Below, piece by piece: positions 7,040-14,834 of a DNA stretch of 38,889 nt. The position numbers and the translations under genes are program-made. The notes under the pieces were generated by a model that did no database searches, was not told where the DNA came from, and was given only the letters and a program-made list of their open reading frames with translations. Position 1 is the first letter of the stretch. Each line of letters begins with the position of its first letter. Location of the stretch: NCBI GenBank assembly GCA_047974845.1, contig JBKECQ010000077.1, forward strand, positions 1-38,889, read 5' to 3'. The DNA comes from Aminipila sp047974845. Lineage in GTDB: Bacteria > Bacillota > Clostridia > Peptostreptococcales > Anaerovoracaceae.

Positions 7040-8494
7040 ATGTTGAACTTATCTGATTTCCAGGTAGCTCTTGAAGCAATGCATGAAGGAGTCATGATTG
7101 TAGACAAGGATTATGTTATTCAATTCTATAATAGTGCTATGGCAAAAATAGATGGCTATTCAACTGAAGAGGTGCTTGGGAAAAATTATTTAGAGATATT
7201 TCCAAAGCAGACCTATGAAAACAGCACTATATTTCAAGCCTTTAATGAAAAAAGAAAGACAATAAATAAGGTACAAACTTATGTAACAGGTAAAGGTAGA
7301 AGAAATTCTTTGATTACTTCTACCATTCCAATAATAGAAAATAATCAGGTCATCGCGGTAATTGAAACTTGTAAAGATATATCTGTAGAAAGAAAATTAT
7401 TTGATGATATTATCGAGATGCAAAATGTATTAAATAAAAAAGGTTCAGAAGAGTCTGGGCGATGTGCGTATCATTTTGATGATATTGTGGGAGTTAGCCC
7501 TAAACTTATAGAAGCCATACAAAGAGCTGAAAGAGCGGCTAAAACCAGTTCTTTTGTGCTTATTAGTGGAGAAACCGGAACCGGTAAAGAAATATTTGCA
7601 CAAAGCATACATAATTATAGTGGTCGAAAATCAAAGCCATTTGTTGCGGTTAATTGCGCAGCCTTGCCAAGTGAACTTTTAGAAGGAATATTATTTGGTA
7701 CAACAAGGGGTGGATTTACAGGTTCTATAGACAGAGCGGGCTTGTTTGAAGAGGCTAATCATGGAACAATGTTATTAGATGAAATTGATTCAATGGATAC
7801 ACTTCTTCAAGGGAAATTGCTTAGAGTAATTCAAGAAGGTAATGTTAGAAGAATTGGTGGAACTAAGGATATTCAACTAGATGTGCGTATCATCTCTACT
7901 ACAAGTACCGGTATGGAAAATGCAATCAAAGAGAAACGCTTTAGAAATGACCTGTTTTATAGGCTTAGTGTAGTTGATATTACTATACCTCCTTTGCGCG
8001 AAAGGGGACAAGATATACTTGATATAAAAGATTATTATATTAATAAATTTAATAAAGAATTTAATAAAAATGTAGTTGGAATTTCACAAGATGTTAAGAG
8101 CATATTTATGTCATATTATTGGCCCGGAAATGTTAGGGAATTGCGTCACTGTATAGAAGGTGCTATGAATATTATTGGTGATGATGATGTAATAAGAAAA
8201 AGTCATTTGCCTACAAGTATTTTAAATAAGGTAAAGAGCGGTCAAGTTGAGACTGAGACAATTGTTCCGGAAATAAAAACCGATAGCAAAAAATATACTA
8301 ATGAAACAAAATCGCTTCGTTCAGTAACAGATAATATTGAAAAGAAAATGATAATTGAGGCATTGGAGATTTGCAAAGGAAATGTATCAAAGGTAGCAGA
8401 TTTTCTTGGCATGAAGCGTCAGACTTTACAATATAAGATGAATAAATATGGAATAATAAAAGACAATATAACCATACATTATCTTGAAGAATAG
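7040..8494 (+). CDS. Sigma-54-dependent transcriptional activator, PAS-AAA+-Fis
   Basis: The start at 7040 follows a strong AGGAGGTGAT; an upstream in-frame ATG at 7016 lacks one. Domains of this 484-residue protein are a PAS sensor (about 8-120), an AAA+ sigma-54 interaction module (about 150-390) with Walker A GETGTGKE (177-184) and Walker B LLDEID (245-250), and a C-terminal Fis-type HTH (about 432-472, GNVSKVADFLGMKRQTLQYK). The sigma-54 contact loop reads GGFTGS (224-229) instead of GAFTGA; the key F, T and G are kept. It probably senses a metabolite through PAS and activates the -24/-12 promoters at 4731 and 9787. It is the last gene of the unit it is expected to control. Confidence 0.92.
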   Translation: MLNLSDFQVALEAMHEGVMIVDKDYVIQFYNSAMAKIDGYSTEEVLGKNYLEIFPKQTYENSTIFQAFNEKRKTINKVQTYVTGKGRRNSLITSTIPIIENNQVIAVIETCKDISVERKLFDDIIEMQNVLNKKGSEESGRCAYHFDDIVGVSPKLIEAIQRAERAAKTSSFVLISGETGTGKEIFAQSIHNYSGRKSKPFVAVNCAALPSELLEGILFGTTRGGFTGSIDRAGLFEEANHGTMLLDEIDSMDTLLQGKLLRVIQEGNVRRIGGTKDIQLDVRIISTTSTGMENAIKEKRFRNDLFYRLSVVDITIPPLRERGQDILDIKDYYINKFNKEFNKNVVGISQDVKSIFMSYYWPGNVRELRHCIEGAMNIIGDDDVIRKSHLPTSILNKVKSGQVETETIVPEIKTDSKKYTNETKSLRSVTDNIEKKMIIEALEICKGNVSKVADFLGMKRQTLQYKMNKYGIIKDNITIHYLEE

Positions 8495-8505
8495 AATATA
8501 TAATA

Positions 8506-8540
8506 AAAAGCGAGACACTGTAATATGCCTCGCTTTTCAT
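8506..8540. terminator. Bidirectional terminator between convergent genes
   Basis: A 9-bp perfect stem (8506-8514 and 8529-8537), with A-run on the left arm and T-run on the right, sits between the activator and the convergent ureohydrolase gene. Confidence 0.8.
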
Positions 8541-8585
8541 TTAAACAATATATTTTAGAAAACAATAATTTAAACTGTAAAATCT

Positions 8586-9722
8586 TTATTGAGTGTCTAA
8601 ACCTTTCATTTTGCGAAGTGCCAGTCCACCTAAGAATTCAACTGCAATTCTAGAACACCACTGTGCCCCCATTCCATTAAAATCGTAGTCTGCAGAATAC
8701 TCATTAATATCCAAACCAACAACTTTTTCTCTTGAAATACGCCTAACAGCATGGAACATTTCATCTGTTGTCATTCCCCAAATTTCAGGAGCCTTCTGTG
8801 AGCAAACCTGACTTGGTTCCATTACATCAATATCCATTGACATATAGATTCCATCGGTGCCATCAGTAGCAATTGCTATCGCTTCGTCAATAACCGCCTT
8901 GATGCCTCTGTCCTTTACCTCATCTATTGTGTAATAACGGTGACCTAGTTCTTTAGCAACATTTCTTTCATAAATACCATTTCTTACTCCGCGGATACCA
9001 ATTTCAACAAAGTTTTCAGGGCTGATTTTACCTAACTCAAATCCTTGATACCATTGTGAAGAGGCCCAGTTAATTGGCTCGTTGCAAAGATCAAGATGTG
9101 AGTCGAAAACAATAAGTCCAATTTTGTTCTTTCTGTTTTTTAGTACTGCCTTCATGGTTGGAATAGGAACTGTGTGATCCCCACCAAAAACAATTGGCAT
9201 TGCTCCTGCGGCGACTATATCAGCAACTCTTGCTTCAGCCTTATCAATTGTTTCCTGAATATGAAAAGGATTATAATCTGTGTCGCCATAATCTTTAACT
9301 TTAATATAATCATCCATACACATTTCGCGGTCAATTTCTGGGAACCAACCACCATTATGCTTATGTGAATAGAAAATTGAATATTTTCTAATAGTATCAA
9401 GACTTTCAGCTTTTTCTGCACCCATTCTCCAATAAACAGAATTAGAACCTGGCCTACCACAGGTTGGAGGTGCTGAAACAGTTGGAGAAAGGGCCGTTAC
9501 ACCTTCAAATGGAATGCCTAATATTGCAGCATCGCATCCTTTTAAATCTTCAGCATTGAGGGCTAAAGGATATTCCATAAAGGTAGGTGTATCACCTCTT
9601 AAAATTGGGAGTTCGGTTCTCCACTGATTAGCATTTTGCACTTTCAAAATTCTGTCAGCATTATCCCACGCATTTTTAATTTTTTTATCATCCACATTTT
9701 TTACGACATCGTTAATCTTCAT
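8586..9722 (-). CDS. Divergent ureohydrolase (arginase/agmatinase superfamily)
   Basis: The 378-residue protein keeps the binuclear-metal ligands: GGDH (180-183), DSHLD (207-211) and DID (297-299). The usual D-P-x-F-A-P-G-T-G segment is replaced by EPSQVCSQKAPE, with E313 perhaps standing for the guanidinium-binding Glu. An N-terminal extension of about 60 residues precedes the core. Family members hydrolyse arginine, agmatine, guanidinobutyrate, guanidinopropionate, formiminoglutamate or guanidine. The unusual loop makes ordinary arginase unlikely, and a canonical arginase is encoded at 37353. The ribosome site CAGGAGG lies before 9722. It has its own sigma-54 promoter and so probably belongs to the regulon of the neighbouring activator. 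Confidence 0.8.
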   Translation of the reverse strand: MKINDVVKNVDDKKIKNAWDNADRILKVQNANQWRTELPILRGDTPTFMEYPLALNAEDLKGCDAAILGIPFEGVTALSPTVSAPPTCGRPGSNSVYWRMGAEKAESLDTIRKYSIFYSHKHNGGWFPEIDREMCMDDYIKVKDYGDTDYNPFHIQETIDKAEARVADIVAAGAMPIVFGGDHTVPIPTMKAVLKNRKNKIGLIVFDSHLDLCNEPINWASSQWYQGFELGKISPENFVEIGIRGVRNGIYERNVAKELGHRYYTIDEVKDRGIKAVIDEAIAIATDGTDGIYMSMDIDVMEPSQVCSQKAPEIWGMTTDEMFHAVRRISREKVVGLDINEYSADYDFNGMGAQWCSRIAVEFLGGLALRKMKGLDTQ

Positions 9723-9772
9723 AATAAAAACCTCCTGTTACTGGCTAAGCCATAATTTTATTTTTATATAGC

Positions 9773-9787
9773 GCAAATTTCATACCA
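9773..9787 (-). promoter_or_regulatory. Sigma-54 promoter for the ureohydrolase gene
   Basis: On the - strand the sequence is TGGTAT-N5-TTGC, with GG and GC 10 nt apart. It lies about 50 bp upstream of the start at 9722. The match is slightly weaker than at 4731 (T for C in TGGCAT). Confidence 0.65.
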
Positions 9788-9851
9788 AAAGAAAAAGCCT
9801 TAATTTCTAATGAAAGCAGACCAAAGATAGAAAATTAAGCAAAAAAAATAA

Positions 9852-9877
9852 CATTATGCCAAATTATCGGCATAATG
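9852..9877. promoter_or_regulatory. Perfect 9-bp inverted repeat upstream of the sigma-54 promoter
   Basis: CATTATGCC (9852-9860) and GGCATAATG (9869-9877) flank an 8-nt loop. The repeat lies about 65-90 bp upstream of the -24 element, so it may be an activator site, although it does not share the TTTGACA motif found before 4731. On the - strand it is followed by eight T, so it could also stop - strand transcription coming from the eutP side. Confidence 0.45.
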
Positions 9878-10015
9878 CAAAATAGTTTTTGATATTAATT
9901 GATATGTTTATCATAAAGAAAAACACTTTTCAATAGAAGAATTAAAAGGGATTAAAAAAATATATAGGTTGTCATAAATGTATAGGTAAAAGAATAAATT
10001 AGATAAATAAATGCC

Positions 10016-10044
10016 TTGACTTAAAAAAGCGATTCTATTAGCAT
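10016..10044 (+). promoter_or_regulatory. Probable sigma-A promoter of eutP
   Basis: TTGACT (10016-10021) and TAGCAT (10039-10044) are 17 nt apart, about 65 bp before the eutP start. I see no terminator or hairpin in this leader, unlike in front of eutS and eutA. The rest of 9880-10110 is AT-rich without visible features. Confidence 0.5.
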
Positions 10045-10110
10045 AAGAAATAATACAAAATATTAGCTCTAGAAATAAGGGTTAATACAATTGAATTTGC
10101 TGGAGGAAAG

Positions 10111-10578
10111 ATGGATAAAAGAAAACCGGTTCTTATGCTAATAGGAAGATCTCAGGCAGGAAAGACAACATTGACTCAGTGTTTAACTAAGCAAAAGTTA
10201 CGCTACAACAAAACACAAACGGTTCAAGTTGTAGATGGACATTTTATTGATACCCCTGGTGAATATGTTGAAAGGCATGGATATTATGGGGCGTTATCCG
10301 TAACAGCTACATCGGCTAACATAATAGGCTTGGTTCAATCCGCAACTGAAGAGGGAACCATGTTTGCACCGGGCTTTGGTTTTATGTTTTGCGGTAAACC
10401 TGTTGTTGGAATTGTTACAAAATGTGATATAGCAACTGAAAAGCAGATTATTAGAGCAGAGCATTTGTTACGTGATGCAGGTGCAACAAAATGTTTTAGA
10501 TTGAGTAGTCTCAATGGCAAAGGGGTAGTGGAATTAGAGCAGTGGTTGAATACAGCCAGAAATAGCGAAAATATATAA
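10111..10578 (+). CDS. eutP: Ethanolamine utilization protein EutP (P-loop GTPase-like)
   Basis: The 155-residue protein has the P-loop GRSQAGKT (12-19), DTPGEY (47-52) as switch-II motif and a TKCD base-recognition motif near residue 108, the pattern of EutP/PduV. In Salmonella EutP has been reported to have acetate kinase activity; its role in Firmicutes is less clear. Context fits conversion of acetyl phosphate to acetate or microcompartment assembly. The ribosome site is TGGAGGAAAG. It opens the eut locus and is separated from eutS by a 220-base gap with a second promoter and a terminator. Confidence 0.9.
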   Translation: MDKRKPVLMLIGRSQAGKTTLTQCLTKQKLRYNKTQTVQVVDGHFIDTPGEYVERHGYYGALSVTATSANIIGLVQSATEEGTMFAPGFGFMFCGKPVVGIVTKCDIATEKQIIRAEHLLRDAGATKCFRLSSLNGKGVVELEQWLNTARNSENI

Positions 10579-10627
10579 TGGTGTGAAAATTATAGAAAAA
10601 GAATTGAAAAAAAATCAAACTCTTATA

Positions 10628-10657
10628 TTGACAATAACGGATAATTTAGTATATGAT
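10628..10657 (+). promoter_or_regulatory. Sigma-A promoter of the eutS leader
   Basis: TTGACA (10628-10633) and TATGAT (10652-10657) are 18 nt apart. The predicted RNA would start near 10664 and run into the leader hairpins. Confidence 0.65.
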
Positions 10658-10710
10658 TAAGACATAATTTGAACGGAGCACTGTGCGGCGTAGTGTGGGG
10701 CTCGTGATTA

Positions 10711-10757
10711 AGGAATGCGAAGTAGCGCCTAGACGTATTTGTTTGGGTGCTTTTTTT
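10711..10757 (+). promoter_or_regulatory. EutV-type antiterminator hairpin overlapping a terminator, eutS leader
   Basis: A small hairpin (AGG-AA-TGC 10711-10718, hexaloop GAAGTA 10719-10724, GCGCCT 10725-10730) shares its 3' half with a rho-independent terminator (stem 10724-10734 and 10741-10751, 11 pairs with three G-T, then seven T). The two are mutually exclusive, as in ANTAR antitermination. A possible first hairpin at about 10678-10696 (GCACTG/TAGTGT) has a 7-nt loop and fits less well. Confidence 0.7.
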
Positions 10758-10820
10758 GTTGACTGATGTGTAGAAGCCGTATGGTGAGTGTAAAAAATGG
10801 GTGTGAAGGGGAGTGAAGCC

Positions 10821-11165
10821 TTGGAAGAAACAAAACAGAGAATAATTCAGGAATTTGTTCCGGGCAAACAAGTGACGTTAGCACATGTTATTGCAAACCC
10901 TGTAAGGGACTTATATCCCAAATTGGGAATGATGCAAGATTGCGGTGCTATAGGAATATTGACAATTACCCCTAGTGAGGGCGCTATGATAGCAGCAGAT
11001 GTTGCGTCAAAAGCGGCAGATATTTCAATTGGATTTGTAGATCGTTTTAATGGGTCACTGGTCATCTTAGGAGATGTATCTGCGGTAGAAGCTGGAATCC
11101 GTGATGTAATGAATATGCTATGTGATAAGATGGGATTTTCAAAAACCGAGATTAGCAGATCTTAA
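10821..11165 (+). CDS. eutS: Microcompartment shell protein EutS
   Basis: The predicted start is TTG 10821, giving L/MEETKQRIIQEFVPGKQVTL, the usual EutS N-terminus; AAGGGGAG lies 7 nt before it. An in-frame ATG at 10797 has no ribosome site. The 114-residue protein is a single circularly permuted BMC domain; LGILTITPSEG-type and AADISIGFVDRFNGSLVI stretches are typical. EutS hexamers form bent shell tiles. Its transcript is probably made only when EutV melts the terminator in the leader. It is followed closely by eutV and eutW. Confidence 0.9.
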   Translation: MEETKQRIIQEFVPGKQVTLAHVIANPVRDLYPKLGMMQDCGAIGILTITPSEGAMIAADVASKAADISIGFVDRFNGSLVILGDVSAVEAGIRDVMNMLCDKMGFSKTEISRS

Positions 11166-11185
11166 GGTTGAAACAGGCAAATAAA

Positions 11186-11205
11186 ATCACTGAACGTACA
11201 GTGAT
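11186..11205 (+). promoter_or_regulatory. Hexaloop hairpin upstream of eutV
   Basis: A perfect 7-bp stem (11186-11192 and 11199-11205) closes the hexaloop AACGTA, which resembles the loops in the eutS and eutA leaders. No terminator follows; the eutV ribosome site begins about 6 bases later. It may be an extra EutV binding site for autoregulation. Confidence 0.5.
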
Positions 11206-11223
11206 AAATGCTAGGAGTTAACC

Positions 11224-11805
11224 ATGAAGGAAAAGGAAAGAAAAGAAATTAGGGTTGTTATCGCTGAAGATGAACCCATCACCAGAATGGACTTAAAGGA
11301 AATGTTATTAGCCGCAGGTTATTCGGTTGTAGGAGAAACCTCAGAAGGATTTGATGCAATTGAAATTTGTAAAAGAGAAAAACCAGATGTGGTACTTTTA
11401 GATATTAAAATGCCATTACTGGATGGTCTCTCAGCGGCAAAAGTTATTATTGAAGAAAGAAGCGTAGACACTGTAATTCTACTGACAGCCTATAGTGATG
11501 ATGAATTTGTTAACAGAGCTACTAAAATCGGAGTATCGGGATATATAGTAAAGCCTATTGATGAAAAGGCATTAGTACCTAATATAGAGATTGCAGTGGC
11601 TAGAAGCAGAGAAATTAAGGAGATTCGTCGCCAATGCGAGAGCATTGCTGAACGGTTGGAGAATCGAACTATTATTGAAAGGGCTAAAGGTCAATTAATG
11701 TTGACTACCGGCCTTAGTGAAAATGAAGCCTACGAGTACATAAAGAACTTAAGCAAGGATAAAAAAGTTTCTATGAAACGGATTGCGGAGATTATATTGG
11801 CTTAG
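11224..11805 (+). CDS. eutV: Response regulator EutV with RNA-binding ANTAR output domain
   Basis: A receiver domain (residues about 9-125) has E15/D16, phospho-acceptor D60 in VVLLDIKMP, T88 and K110. A coiled linker leads to an ANTAR domain (about 135-193) with RAKGQLMLTTGLSENEAYEYI. The protein is 193 residues, the normal length. Phosphorylated EutV dimers bind paired hairpins in nascent mRNA and prevent terminator formation; matching targets occur before eutS and eutA. It overlaps the long frame of eutW and is clearly co-transcribed. The ribosome site TAGGAG is close to the hexaloop hairpin at 11186. Confidence 0.95.
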   Translation: MKEKERKEIRVVIAEDEPITRMDLKEMLLAAGYSVVGETSEGFDAIEICKREKPDVVLLDIKMPLLDGLSAAKVIIEERSVDTVILLTAYSDDEFVNRATKIGVSGYIVKPIDEKALVPNIEIAVARSREIKEIRRQCESIAERLENRTIIERAKGQLMLTTGLSENEAYEYIKNLSKDKKVSMKRIAEIILA

Positions 11806-11830
11806 AAAGATTGAGGGTAGATTTTCGGAT

Positions 11831-13258
11831 ATGATAGAGACATTGTGTAAAAAATACACTGATTTGACGGATGAGGAAATAGAGATTATTAAAAAAATAG
11901 GGGTAGGTCTACAAGTGATGGCAAATTTAGAAGATGCGGACTTTTTTATAGATTGCCTAACAACAGACCAAAAAGCAGCAGTTGTCGTGGCGGAAGCCAA
12001 GCCACAAAACGTCCCTTCATCATATAAAAAGACTGTTGTGGGTCTTTTGGCAGAACCACAAAATGAGCCGGCGGTAGCAAGAACCTTCAAATTGGGTCTA
12101 CCTACAAAGCAGATGAAAGCCGTAACTCAGGAGTCTGCAAATGTTATTCAAACGGTGGAACCTATATGGCACGGAGAAAAGGTTATAGGGGTTCTGATTC
12201 AAGAAAAGAATGCAGAAGAAAACCGAGAGATGCGAGAAAGAATACGGTTTTCAGAACAAAGCTATGCTAGATTGGCAAATGTATTGACTCGCTTGGACAA
12301 AGCGAATTCGTGGCTTGCGGAGTGTATTGATGAAGCCGTTATATTAGTCGATATGGATGGCTATGTAAGCTATAGGAATAAAATGGCTAAACAACTATAT
12401 AAAAGGCTTGGGTATACAGTTGATATTTTGGGGCAAAGATACCAGTGCGTTGCATTACACGGTTCAAACCTGGAATGGTTCGACCAAGATGCAAATTATT
12501 CTGGTATAGAGGTCAACATATCAGAGCTAACATTAACTGTTAAACAAATTTCACTAAAGGCTAATAATGTTGATTTTGCCGTAATGATACACGATATAAC
12601 CCACATTAGGGAGAAGGAAAAAGAACTAATTTTAAAATCGGTAGCAATTAAAGAAATGCACCACCGGGTTAAGAACAGTTTGCAAACTATTGCTAGTTTA
12701 CTGAGACTACAAGCAAGAAGAACAAAAAGTGTGGAGGCTAAAAAAATATTGGATGAAAGTATGAATCGCATTTTAGCAATTGCCAGCACGCATGAGCTTC
12801 TAGCAAAAGTAGGAGTGGATCAGGTGAATATAAGAGAGGTTCTCGAAAATATTAAAAATAATACCCTAAGGTATTTCTTAAAACCATCAATGGATTTAAA
12901 GGTTGAAATTGTAGGGGATGGATTTTTAGTAGATTCAGAGGTTTCAACTTCCGTTGCTTTGGTGGTAAGTGAACTACTACATAATTCACTGCAATATGCC
13001 TTTGATGATGGAAGAAAAGAGGGAAAAATTGTGATTGAGATTGAACATAAGGAAAAGCAGTCTCACATTTCAGTTACAGATGATGGAAAGGGCTTTGATA
13101 TAAATAGCGTTCGTGAGGACAGTCTTGGTCTGAGCATAGTATATTCCATTATAAAAGATAAGTTAAAAGGGATAATAAATATTACATCCAGTCAAGACGG
13201 AACAAGAATAGGATTTGATTTTAAAAACAAAATTACTACAGTAGATAATGTGACGTAA
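11831..13258 (+). CDS. eutW: Ethanolamine-sensing histidine kinase EutW
   Basis: The start at 11831 gives MIETLCKKYTDLTDEEIEII, the typical EutW N-terminus; a longer frame from 11783 overlaps eutV. Of 475 residues, about 1-145 form the EutW sensor (H_kinase_N type), about 150-255 a PAS-like segment, and the rest a HisKA_2-type kinase with MHHRVKNSLQTI (phospho-His at 277/278) and a GHKL ATPase (VSELLHNSLQYAF, DDGKGFD). No membrane segment is seen, so it senses ethanolamine in the cytoplasm and phosphorylates EutV. Its last codons form part of the first antiterminator hairpin of eutA. Confidence 0.95.
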   Translation: MIETLCKKYTDLTDEEIEIIKKIGVGLQVMANLEDADFFIDCLTTDQKAAVVVAEAKPQNVPSSYKKTVVGLLAEPQNEPAVARTFKLGLPTKQMKAVTQESANVIQTVEPIWHGEKVIGVLIQEKNAEENREMRERIRFSEQSYARLANVLTRLDKANSWLAECIDEAVILVDMDGYVSYRNKMAKQLYKRLGYTVDILGQRYQCVALHGSNLEWFDQDANYSGIEVNISELTLTVKQISLKANNVDFAVMIHDITHIREKEKELILKSVAIKEMHHRVKNSLQTIASLLRLQARRTKSVEAKKILDESMNRILAIASTHELLAKVGVDQVNIREVLENIKNNTLRYFLKPSMDLKVEIVGDGFLVDSEVSTSVALVVSELLHNSLQYAFDDGRKEGKIVIEIEHKEKQSHISVTDDGKGFDINSVREDSLGLSIVYSIIKDKLKGIINITSSQDGTRIGFDFKNKITTVDNVT

Positions 13259-13328
13259 CGTTATCCTTATGCTAAGCGATGCAGCTTAGGTGCAGAATTT
13301 AATTTTCTGTGTCTAAGCTGCTTTTTTA
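13244..13328 (+). promoter_or_regulatory. EutV dual-hairpin antiterminator and terminator, eutA leader
   Basis: Hairpin P1 is an 8-bp stem (13244-13251 and 13258-13265) with hexaloop GACGTA. P2 is a 6-bp stem (13272-13277 and 13284-13289) with hexaloop GATGCA. The 3' half of P2 is also the 5' arm of a terminator (13281-13289 and 13313-13321) that ends in TTTTTT. P2 and terminator cannot coexist. This matches the published EutV/ANTAR mechanism. P1 overlaps the eutW stop codon, so the site lies within a polycistronic message. Confidence 0.85.
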
Positions 13329-13348
13329 TTACATGGGAGGGTGAAGAG

Positions 13349-14779
13349 TTGAAAGAAATTGTTACAAGCGTAGGAATAGACATTGGAACTTCAACCACAC
13401 AGCTTATTTTCAGTAAGCTAACTATTGAAAATAGGGCTGCTGGATATATGGTTCCTAGAGTTGAAATAGTCAATAAAGAAGTCGTTTATTGTAGCGATAT
13501 ATATTTCACTCCTTTAAGTTCAAGAACTGAAATTGATGGAGAAAAAGTAAGCAACATAATTCGTAATGAATATAAAAAAGCCAACGTAAAGCCCGAAGAT
13601 GTAAGTACGGGAGCAGTAATCATAACAGGAGAAACGGCAAGAAAGCAAAACGCAAACATAGTACTAAACAACCTAAGTGATTTGGCAGGTGATTTTGTTG
13701 TTGCAACCGCAGGACCGGACTTAGAATCTGTATTGTCAGGAAGAGGAGCAGGAGCAGATGTTTTCAGTGAAGAAAACAGGAATACAGTTGCAAATTTAGA
13801 TGTAGGCGGCGGCACCACCAATATTGCAGTATTTAATAGAGGAAGCTTATGTGGGGTAACCTGCCTAGATATAGGTGGCAGGCTCATAAAAATACAAGGA
13901 GACAGAATTAGTTATATATACGAAAAGACAAAACAGCTAGCCAAGGCAAATAAAATCGAAATAAATGAGGGTGACAAGGTAGATTTAAGCAAACTAAAAG
14001 CTATTTGTAAGGTTATGGCTGAAGAAATAAAGTCTGCATTAAATTTAAATAAAAAATCGGAGTTTCATAACAATTTGTACACTAATCAAGGAAAACAATT
14101 AGACGAAAAGATTTCTATTAATGCAGTTACATTTTCCGGTGGAGTAGCAAATTTTGTATATGAACCTTCACAAGAAGACATTTTTAGATATGGAGACATA
14201 GGGATTTTACTTGGTGAGGCAATTTTTAATAGCGGAATTATCGGTGCAGTAGAGTGTTATCGTTCAGAAGAAACCATAAGGGCTACTGTGGTTGGGGCAG
14301 GGACTCACACTACAGAAATAAGCGGAAGCACTATATTTTATGATAAGAAAATACTTCCCCTAAAGAATGTGCCGGTATTAAAGATTAGTAAGCAGGATGA
14401 AGGGGATATTAACCTAGTTACAGAGTCAATAAAAAAACAGATTCCTATTTACCTGAATGAAGGTGTTATGCAACCAATAGCCATTTCTTTGACAGGAGAA
14501 GTATATAACGGATTTCAAAAAATTCAAGAGTTGGCAGAAGCCATTATTGTAGGTGGCGAGACAATAGTAAAGGGACATTATCCGTTAATAATAGTTTTGG
14601 AAAATGATATTGCAAAGGCATTGGGTAATGCCATAAACATAAAGCTTGATAGGCAGAAATCTGTTATTTGTATAGATGGTGTTAGGAGCAAAAGTGGAGA
14701 CTATATAGATATAGGAGAACCTGTAGGAGGGGGTCATGTACTACCTGTAATAGTAAAAACACTGGTATTTAATTCGTAG
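13349..14779 (+). CDS. eutA: Ethanolamine ammonia-lyase reactivating factor EutA
   Basis: The predicted start is TTG 13349, preceded by GGGAGGGTG. The 476-residue protein has an actin/Hsp70-like ATPase fold: phosphate-1 motif GIDIGTSTTQLIFS (about 9-22) and phosphate-2 motif NLDVGGGTTNIAVF. EutA uses ATP to swap damaged cobalamin from inactivated EutBC for fresh cofactor. It heads the eutABC block and its transcription is gated by the antiterminator just upstream. Confidence 0.93.
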   Translation: MKEIVTSVGIDIGTSTTQLIFSKLTIENRAAGYMVPRVEIVNKEVVYCSDIYFTPLSSRTEIDGEKVSNIIRNEYKKANVKPEDVSTGAVIITGETARKQNANIVLNNLSDLAGDFVVATAGPDLESVLSGRGAGADVFSEENRNTVANLDVGGGTTNIAVFNRGSLCGVTCLDIGGRLIKIQGDRISYIYEKTKQLAKANKIEINEGDKVDLSKLKAICKVMAEEIKSALNLNKKSEFHNNLYTNQGKQLDEKISINAVTFSGGVANFVYEPSQEDIFRYGDIGILLGEAIFNSGIIGAVECYRSEETIRATVVGAGTHTTEISGSTIFYDKKILPLKNVPVLKISKQDEGDINLVTESIKKQIPIYLNEGVMQPIAISLTGEVYNGFQKIQELAEAIIVGGETIVKGHYPLIIVLENDIAKALGNAINIKLDRQKSVICIDGVRSKSGDYIDIGEPVGGGHVLPVIVKTLVFNS

Positions 14780-14834
14780 ATTACTCGTGAAAAATGAGTT
14801 TTCAAATATATAAGAGGAAAGGAAAGAAGAGAGC

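Noticed and set aside
10628..10760. eutS leader as a cobalamin riboswitch
   Set aside because: The leader is only about 100 bases and lacks a B12-box-like element; the hairpins are explained by EutV antitermination.
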